From Contendibacter sp031732755 (lineage in GTDB: Bacteria; Pseudomonadota; Gammaproteobacteria; Competibacterales; Competibacteraceae), in assembly GCA_031732755.1 (NCBI GenBank), contig JAVMKI010000008.1:1-47287 (forward strand): a stretch of DNA of 47,287 nt. The letters are read 5' to 3'. The translations under genes were made by a program, and so were the position numbers. This document shows, one piece after another, positions 42,356 through 47,287 of the stretch (positions are counted from its first letter, which is position 1; the number at the start of each line of letters is the position of its first letter). Below the pieces are notes generated by a model. It had not been told where the DNA came from, did not search any database, and saw only the letters and a program-made list of their open reading frames with translations.

Positions 42356-43639
42356 CTATGCCGCGCCGGCGACCATGCTGCGCTTGTGCTCGATGTAATA
42401 GGCAAATTCATGGCGGTAGTGCTTGACGAAGCTACGTACCGGCATGGCGGCGGCGTCGCCCAACGCGCAGATGGTCCGCCCTTCGATCTTGCTGGCCACG
42501 CTGTCCAGCAGGTCCAGATCTTCGGGGCGGCCCTTGCCTTCGACGATGCGGGTCACCAGCCGGTACAGCCAGCCAGTACCCTCGCGGCAGGGGGTACATT
42601 GCCCGCAGGATTCGGAAAAATAGAATCGGGAGATGCGCTGCAGCGTCTTGACCATGTCGGTGGTCTCGTCCATCACGATCACCGCGCCCGAACCCAACAT
42701 CGAACCGGTAACCTTGGACACCGAGTCATAGTCCATGTTGGCCTTCAGCATGAGTTCGCCTGGCACCACCGGCACCGAGGAGCCGCCCGGAATCACCGCC
42801 TTGAGCTTGCGCCCCTTCCAGACCCCGCCCGCCATGGCCAACAGATCGACGAAGGGCGTACCCATGGAGATTTCGAAATTGCCCGGTTTCTCGACATGCC
42901 CGGACACCGCGAAGATCTTGGTGCCGCCGGCGTTGGCAACGCCGAGGTTGGCGAACCACTCGCCACCGTTGCGAATGATGGAGGGCACCGAGGAGAACGA
43001 CTCGGTGTTGTTGATCGTGGTCGGGCGACCGTACAAACCGTAGCTGGCTGGAAACGGCGGCTTGAAGCGGGGCTGGCCCTTCTTGCCTTCCAGCGATTCC
43101 AACAACGCGGTTTCCTCGCCGCAGATGTAGGCGCCAGCGCCCAAGGTCGGATACAAATCGAAATCGATCCCTGATCCCTGGATGTTCTTGCCCAGCAGAC
43201 CAGCGGCGTAGGCTTCCTTGACCGCGCCCTCGAACCGCTGATACGGCTCGTCCATGAATTCGCCGCGCATGTAGTTGTAACCGACCGTGGAGCCGGTGGC
43301 GAAACCGGCGATGGCCATGCCCTCGACCAGGGTGTGTGGGTTGAAGCGCAGGATATCGCGGTCCTTGCAGGTGCCCGGCTCGGACTCGTCGGAGTTGCAG
43401 ACCATGTATTTCTGCACCGTTGCATTGCGCGGCATGAAGGTCCATTTCAAGCCCATTGGAAACCCGGCGCCGCCACGCCCTCGCAACCCGGATTTCTTAA
43501 CCTCGTCAATCACCTGATCAGGGGTCATCTGTCCGGCCAGAATCTTCTTCCAGGCCTCGTAGCCACCCACGCTCAGGTAGGTCTCCATGGACCAGGACCG
43601 ATCCAGGCCCAGTGTCCGATAACAGACTTCATTGGCCAT
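42356..43639 (-). CDS. nuoF: NADH:quinone oxidoreductase subunit F (NADH/FMN binding)
   Basis: 427 residues. The NADH/FMN site is clear (GRGGAGFPMGLKW, then CNSDESEPGTCKDRDI and GAGAYICGEETALLESLEG). The [4Fe-4S] N3 cluster is carried by SCGQCTPCREG and a later Cys near CALGDAAA. It takes electrons from NADH. It sits 6 bp after nuoE. Confidence 0.97.
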   Translation of the reverse strand: MANEVCYRTLGLDRSWSMETYLSVGGYEAWKKILAGQMTPDQVIDEVKKSGLRGRGGAGFPMGLKWTFMPRNATVQKYMVCNSDESEPGTCKDRDILRFNPHTLVEGMAIAGFATGSTVGYNYMRGEFMDEPYQRFEGAVKEAYAAGLLGKNIQGSGIDFDLYPTLGAGAYICGEETALLESLEGKKGQPRFKPPFPASYGLYGRPTTINNTESFSSVPSIIRNGGEWFANLGVANAGGTKIFAVSGHVEKPGNFEISMGTPFVDLLAMAGGVWKGRKLKAVIPGGSSVPVVPGELMLKANMDYDSVSKVTGSMLGSGAVIVMDETTDMVKTLQRISRFYFSESCGQCTPCREGTGWLYRLVTRIVEGKGRPEDLDLLDSVASKIEGRTICALGDAAAMPVRSFVKHYRHEFAYYIEHKRSMVAGAA

Positions 43640-43645
43640 CGCGGG

Positions 43646-44143
43646 TTACTCCAGGCTATCAAGAATCCAATCCACCTTTTCGGGGGTCAGACTCTCATAA
43701 TAGACGTGATCGACCTGCATCATCGGCGCACCACAGCAGGCGGCCAGGCATTCTTCCTCCTTCTTCAGGTAGAACTTGCCGTCCGGCGTGCTTTCACCCA
43801 ATTTGATGCCGAGTTTCCGCTCGATATAGCTCAACACGGTATCACTGCCCCGCAACATGCAGGAAATATTGGTGCAGACCGCGATGCAATGCCGACCCAC
43901 CGGCTGCAACTCGAACATCGAGTAGAAACTGGCCACTTCGTAGACGGCGATCGGCGGCAGGTCCAGGTAATCGGCCACCGCATCCATCAATTCCGTGGTC
44001 AGGTAGCCGCCATTTTCGTGCTGCACCTCGCGCAACGCGGCCAACACGGCGGACTGCTTCCGGTCTGGGGGGTAACGAGTCAGCCAGTGATCGATTTCCG
44101 CGCGGGCGTGGGCGGACAGCAGATCGCTCTTACGTGCGCTCAT
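43646..44143 (-). CDS. nuoE: NADH:quinone oxidoreductase subunit E ([2Fe-2S])
   Basis: 165 residues. The thioredoxin-like [2Fe-2S] N1a domain has its cysteines in VCTNISC and ECLAACCGAPMMQ. The start ATG overlaps the nuoD stop by one base (TAATG), so translation is coupled. It forms the NADH dehydrogenase module with NuoF and NuoG. Confidence 0.97.
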   Translation of the reverse strand: MSARKSDLLSAHARAEIDHWLTRYPPDRKQSAVLAALREVQHENGGYLTTELMDAVADYLDLPPIAVYEVASFYSMFELQPVGRHCIAVCTNISCMLRGSDTVLSYIERKLGIKLGESTPDGKFYLKKEEECLAACCGAPMMQVDHVYYESLTPEKVDWILDSLE

Positions 44144-45402
44144 TAGCGGTCAATCTCCCCGAAAACGATATCCTGGGTGCCGATGATGGCCACCACATCG
44201 GCCAGCATGTGGCCACGGGTCATTTCGTCCATGGCCGCCAGATGGGCATAGCCAGCCGCCCGAACCTTGACGCGGTACGGTTTGTTGGCGCCGTCGGAAA
44301 TCAGATAAATCCCATATTCGCCCTTGGGGTGCTCGGTGGCCACGTAGACCTCGCCCTCGGGCACGCAATAGCCTTCCGTGAACAGTTTGAAGTGATGGAT
44401 CAAGGCTTCCATGTCTTCCTTCATCTTGGCCCGGGGCGGTGGCGCGACCTTGTAGTCGTCGACGATCACCGGGCCAGGATTCTCCTTCAGCCATTGCACG
44501 CATTGCTTGATGATGCGATTGGACTGGCGCAATTCCTCGACCCGGACCAGATAACGGTCGTAGCAGTCACCATTGACGCCCACCGGAATATCGAAATCCA
44601 GTTGATCATAGACTTCGTAGGGCTGCTTCTTGCGCAGATCCCAGGCGAAGCCCGAACCGCGTAGCATCGGCCCGGAAAAGCCCAGTTGCAGGGCGCGCTC
44701 GGGCGACACCACACCGATGCCGACCAGCCGTTGTTTCCAGATACGGTTGTCGGTCAACAGCGTTTCGTATTCATCCACCCGTCCTGGGAATCGGTCGGTG
44801 AACGCCTCGATGAAATCAAGCAACGATCTCTGCCGGGTGGCGTTGCGTTCGTCCACATCTTTCTTGCTATGGCAACGGGACGTCTCATATTCATACTTCG
44901 GCATCGAGTTCGGCAGGTCGCGATAGACGCCGCCCACCCGGAAATACGAAGGATGCAGCCGCGCCCCGGAGACCGCCTCGTAGCAGTCCATCAGATCCTC
45001 GCGCTCGCGGAACGCGTAGAGGAACATGGTCATGGCCCCGACATCCAGGCCGTGCGCGCCGATCCACAGCAAGTGATTCAGAATCCGGGTAATTTCCGCG
45101 TACATGACCCGAATGTACTGGGCACGCACCGGCGGTTGAACACCCAGCAACTTCTCAATGGCCAGCACGTAGGCCAATTCATTGCACATGGCCGACATAT
45201 AGTCGAGCCGGTCCATGTAACCGATGCTTTGGTTGAACGGCTTGCTTTCAGCCAGTTTTTCGGTGCCGCGGTGCAACAGGCCAATGTGCGGATCGGCGCG
45301 TTGCACGACCTCGCCGTCCAATTCCAGCACCAGGCGCAGCACGCCGTGAGCGGCGGGATGCTGTGGCCCGAAGTTCAGGGTGTAATTGCGAATCTCAGGC
45401 AT
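44143..45402 (-). CDS. nuoD: NADH:quinone oxidoreductase subunit D (49-kDa type)
   Basis: 419 residues, separate from NuoC, unlike the fused NuoCD of E. coli. The quinone-site region is conserved (FGPQHPAAHGVLRLVLELDGE), with HRGTEKLAE, MSAMCNELAYV and the C-terminal DVVAIIGTQDIVFGEIDR. The quinone-binding His of the N-terminal loop and the later Tyr are retained. Confidence 0.97.
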   Translation of the reverse strand: MPEIRNYTLNFGPQHPAAHGVLRLVLELDGEVVQRADPHIGLLHRGTEKLAESKPFNQSIGYMDRLDYMSAMCNELAYVLAIEKLLGVQPPVRAQYIRVMYAEITRILNHLLWIGAHGLDVGAMTMFLYAFREREDLMDCYEAVSGARLHPSYFRVGGVYRDLPNSMPKYEYETSRCHSKKDVDERNATRQRSLLDFIEAFTDRFPGRVDEYETLLTDNRIWKQRLVGIGVVSPERALQLGFSGPMLRGSGFAWDLRKKQPYEVYDQLDFDIPVGVNGDCYDRYLVRVEELRQSNRIIKQCVQWLKENPGPVIVDDYKVAPPPRAKMKEDMEALIHHFKLFTEGYCVPEGEVYVATEHPKGEYGIYLISDGANKPYRVKVRAAGYAHLAAMDEMTRGHMLADVVAIIGTQDIVFGEIDR

Positions 45403-45416
45403 CGGCGGTTTCTCGG

Positions 45417-46124
45417 TTAGCGAGACTCGGGCAGGTAACGGTTGTCCTTGCGGATGACGCGGGGCACCAGCACGCGCGGATCAATGCTGACCGGTTCGTA
45501 CACCACGCGGCCCCGTTCCGGGTCGTAGCGCATTTCGACGTTACCAATCAGCGGGAAGTCCTTGCGGAATGGGTGACCGATGAAACCATAGTCGGTGAGG
45601 ATGCGGCGCAGGTCCGGATGGCCCTCAAACACGATGCCGTACAGATCGAACGCCTCACGCTCGAACCAATTGGCCGAGGCCCACAACCCCACGACCGATG
45701 GCACTACCGGCAACTCATCGTCGGGCGCGAATACGCGTACTCGCAACCGGTGATTGTGGGACACCGACAGCAGTTGATAGACTGCGGCGAACCGCCCCTT
45801 GCCGACAAGGGTTTGCTCGGCGGCATATTGGACAGCGGCGGGGCTGCGGCCAACCGCCCGCTCCACCACACCCCGGCTGAATCCCCGGTCGGTGGATTCG
45901 TTGGTGGCCCATTCCACTTCGCCGTAAGCCGAGTAATCCACTCCGCACACGTCCATAACCTGCTCATAAGCAAAATCCGGCTCGTCGCGCAGGGCGGTGA
46001 ACACCTCAATGGCTCGCGCCGGTGAAACTTCGACCGTCACCTCTCGGCGGTCGAGCTTGCAGTCCAGCAGGGCATCGCCAAACCGGGCCTGGAGTTTTTC
46101 CACAAGGGTCTGTACATCAGCCAT
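45417..46124 (-). CDS. nuoC: NADH:quinone oxidoreductase subunit C (30-kDa type)
   Basis: 235 residues. The 30-kDa family signature is in the middle (WFEREAFDLYGIVFEGHPDLRRILTDYGFIGHPFRKDFPL). The N-terminal ~60 residues are more variable, as usual. It is a separate gene 14 bp before nuoD, the arrangement of most non-enteric proteobacteria. Confidence 0.97.
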   Translation of the reverse strand: MADVQTLVEKLQARFGDALLDCKLDRREVTVEVSPARAIEVFTALRDEPDFAYEQVMDVCGVDYSAYGEVEWATNESTDRGFSRGVVERAVGRSPAAVQYAAEQTLVGKGRFAAVYQLLSVSHNHRLRVRVFAPDDELPVVPSVVGLWASANWFEREAFDLYGIVFEGHPDLRRILTDYGFIGHPFRKDFPLIGNVEMRYDPERGRVVYEPVSIDPRVLVPRVIRKDNRYLPESR

Positions 46125-46136
46125 GGCGCAAGTCTC

Positions 46137-46613
46137 TCAGCGAGCGATGGTGTTGGTGCGCTTGATCTTGTTCTGCAACTGGATGATGCCGTAGAGCAAC
46201 GCTTCCGCCGTTGGTGGGCAGCCCGGCACGTAGACATCCACCGGCACAATCCGGTCGCAGCCACGCACCACGGAATAGGAATAGTGGTAATAGCCGCCGC
46301 CATTGGCGCAGGAACCCATGGAAATTACCCAACGCGGTTCGGGCATCTGATCGTAAACCTTGCGCAGAGCTGGTCCCATCTTGTTACATAGAGTGCCGGC
46401 CACGACCATGACGTCGGACTGACGAGGACTGGGCCGAAACACGATGCCGAACCGATCCAGATCGTAGCGAGCCGCGCCAGCCTGCATCATCTCCACCGCG
46501 CAGCAAGCCAGGCCAAACGTCATCGGCCACATCGAACCCGTGCGCGCCCAGTTGATGAGCTTATCGGCCGTGGTGGTCACCAGGCCTTTTTCAAGAATGC
46601 CTTCTATTCCCAT
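46137..46613 (-). CDS. nuoB: NADH:quinone oxidoreductase subunit B (cluster N2)
   Basis: 158 residues from the ATG at 46613, which overlaps the nuoA stop by 10 nt; the longer frame to 46832 is antisense-like read-through of nuoA and is rejected. N2 ligands are the vicinal CC of GLACCAVEMM, the Cys of GSCANGGGYYHYSY and that of VPGCPPTAEAL. It passes electrons to quinone. Confidence 0.97.
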   Translation of the reverse strand: MGIEGILEKGLVTTTADKLINWARTGSMWPMTFGLACCAVEMMQAGAARYDLDRFGIVFRPSPRQSDVMVVAGTLCNKMGPALRKVYDQMPEPRWVISMGSCANGGGYYHYSYSVVRGCDRIVPVDVYVPGCPPTAEALLYGIIQLQNKIKRTNTIAR

Positions 46614-46960
46614 TCCAAGGCCCCTTTCTTCCACTCGTAAATAAAGCCGATCACCAGGATGCCGAGAAAGACCGCCATCGCGGTAAAACCGAACAGACCG
46701 ATTTTGTCGAGCACGATCGCCCATGGAAACAGGAATGCGATTTCCAGGTCGAAAATAATGAACAGGATAGCCACCAGATAGTAGCGGACATCGAATTTCA
46801 TTCGAGCATCCTCGAACGATTCGAAACCGCACTCATAGGGCGATAGCTTTTCACTGTCGGGGCGGTGGGTACCCAGGACATAGCCGAGACCAATGACTAT
46901 CACGGCCATCGCAAGGGAAATGATCACAAAGATCAGAACAGGAAGGTAATTGGACAACAT
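46604..46960 (-). CDS. nuoA: NADH:quinone oxidoreductase subunit A
   Basis: 118 residues with three membrane helices. The conserved cytoplasmic loop (KLSPYECGFESF) and the FDLEIAFLFPWA helix are present. It is the first gene of the operon; its 3' end overlaps nuoB by 10 nt. AAGG lies about 11 nt before the ATG. A promoter -10 box is found 150 bp upstream. Confidence 0.97.
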   Translation of the reverse strand: MLSNYLPVLIFVIISLAMAVIVIGLGYVLGTHRPDSEKLSPYECGFESFEDARMKFDVRYYLVAILFIIFDLEIAFLFPWAIVLDKIGLFGFTAMAVFLGILVIGFIYEWKKGALEWE

Positions 46961-47112
46961 CAGAGTCGCACCTTCGACATGGCAAGCCGGGGGAAAGCGC
47001 TGGGTTGGCTAAACTTCAGCTTAAAGAAGACTGGGCGAGGGATTCCGCCGCCTAGGGAGACCGGAATACCCTGGAACAAACCTATCGGGAACAGCGATTG
47101 GGGCGAATTCTT

Positions 47113-47118
47113 ATTATA
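47113..47118 (-). promoter_or_regulatory. Candidate -10 box of the nuo operon promoter
   Basis: A perfect TATAAT lies on the minus strand inside an AT-rich patch within the 267-bp region between tRNA-Leu and nuoA. The best -35 is TTTACG with a long 19-bp spacer, so the promoter may be weak or activator-dependent. The start would be near 47106, giving a leader of about 146 nt. The rest of this region holds no recognisable gene. Confidence 0.45.
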
Positions 47119-47158
47119 ATTTAAACGCCACATGGGACGTAAAACCTCATGGTGGTCT

Positions 47159-47180
47159 GCGATTCCCGTTTGGGAACCGC
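47159..47180 (-). terminator. Hairpin between tRNA-Leu and the nuo promoter
   Basis: On the minus strand GCGGTTCCC and GGGAATCGC pair over 9 positions (one G-T) around an AAAC loop, about 48 nt after the tRNA CCA end. There is no T-run, so it is a possible 3'-processing or weak termination site for the tRNA transcript rather than a classic terminator. Confidence 0.3.
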
Positions 47181-47227
47181 ATCACGCATCCCAACTCGAA
47201 ACCTTGGAATGCTCCGCATCGTTATTT

Positions 47228-47287
47228 TGGTGCCGATGGCCGGACTCGAACCGGCACGGCTCGCGCCACTAACCCCTCAAGCTAGCG
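47228..47287 (-). tRNA. tRNA-Leu(GAG), 5' part missing at the window edge
   Basis: On the minus strand the sequence contains the anticodon arm (stem CTAGC/GTTAG, loop TTGAGGG, anticodon GAG for CUC codons). A long class II variable arm follows, then a T-arm with GCCGG-TTCGAGT-CCGGC, the acceptor 3' strand CATCGGC, discriminator A and an encoded CCA (47228-47230). The long variable arm and A73 fit leucine. A tRNA-Leu just before nuoA, often preceded by secG, is a common gammaproteobacterial arrangement. Confidence 0.93.

Noticed and set aside
46961..46980. Six-codon leader ORF whose TGA overlaps the nuoA ATG
   Set aside because: No ribosome-binding site precedes it and such short frames are common by chance.
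1..47287. Mobile elements, prophage genes, CRISPR arrays or restriction/defence genes
   Set aside because: No transposase, integrase, phage structural gene, regularly spaced repeat array or nuclease/methylase motif was found in any frame.

Overview
The window is about 47 kb of GC-rich chromosomal DNA from a gammaproteobacterium. The evidence is a complete 14-gene nuo operon (separate nuoC and nuoD) behind a tRNA-Leu(GAG) gene, a CysD/CysNC sulfate-activation pair, ParE, YdfG, a sigma54-type regulator and a Wza/Wzc-type exopolysaccharide locus. The overall style resembles glycogen- or EPS-forming Competibacteraceae-like bacteria, but that placement is inference only. No IS element, prophage, CRISPR array or rRNA was seen.

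Region 1 (1-2.9 kb): a 7TMR-DISM histidine kinase, cut by the window edge and broken by a frameshift, runs convergently into an OmpR-type response regulator. Above that regulator lies a small XRE-type repressor gene.

Region 2 (2.9-10.9 kb, all minus strand) is the most unusual part. In transcription order it holds a standalone periplasmic Cache protein, a 1103-residue FecR-TPR-beta-barrel outer-membrane protein, a 73-residue unknown protein, a CHASE2 histidine kinase and a sigma54-dependent response regulator (start overlapping the kinase stop by 4 nt). The XRE gene follows. A near-consensus sigma54 promoter lies in front of the XRE gene, with a perfect 19-bp dyad about 115 bp upstream of its predicted start point. 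The heptamer TAGGGTT recurs in front of both the XRE gene and the outer-membrane protein gene. I propose that this is one envelope-spanning signalling system with its own regulatory circuit.

Region 3 (10.9-13.8 kb): parE (minus) and ydfG (plus), divergent.

Region 4 (13.8-32.0 kb): surface polysaccharide and sulfate activation. It holds a WecA-type phosphoglycosyl transferase, a DUF218 protein, cysD-cysNC (ATP sulfurylase and APS kinase), a lipoprotein transglutaminase-like cysteine protease, an O-antigen ligase-like polymerase, a triplicated FecR-like protein, a TPR/carbohydrate-binding protein, a J-domain/coiled-coil/NTF2 membrane protein, a Wzc-type tyrosine kinase, a Wza-type lipoprotein, a CpsB-type phosphatase and a WbpM-type dehydratase. 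There is no flippase and no ordinary glycosyltransferase, so other parts must be elsewhere. A cupin gene closes the region.

Region 5 (32.0-47.3 kb): a DUF2818 gene and nuoN to nuoA on the minus strand, encoding the whole proton-pumping NADH:quinone oxidoreductase, with a promoter -10 box and the 3' part of tRNA-Leu(GAG) upstream. No gene-free stretch exceeds 300 bases.
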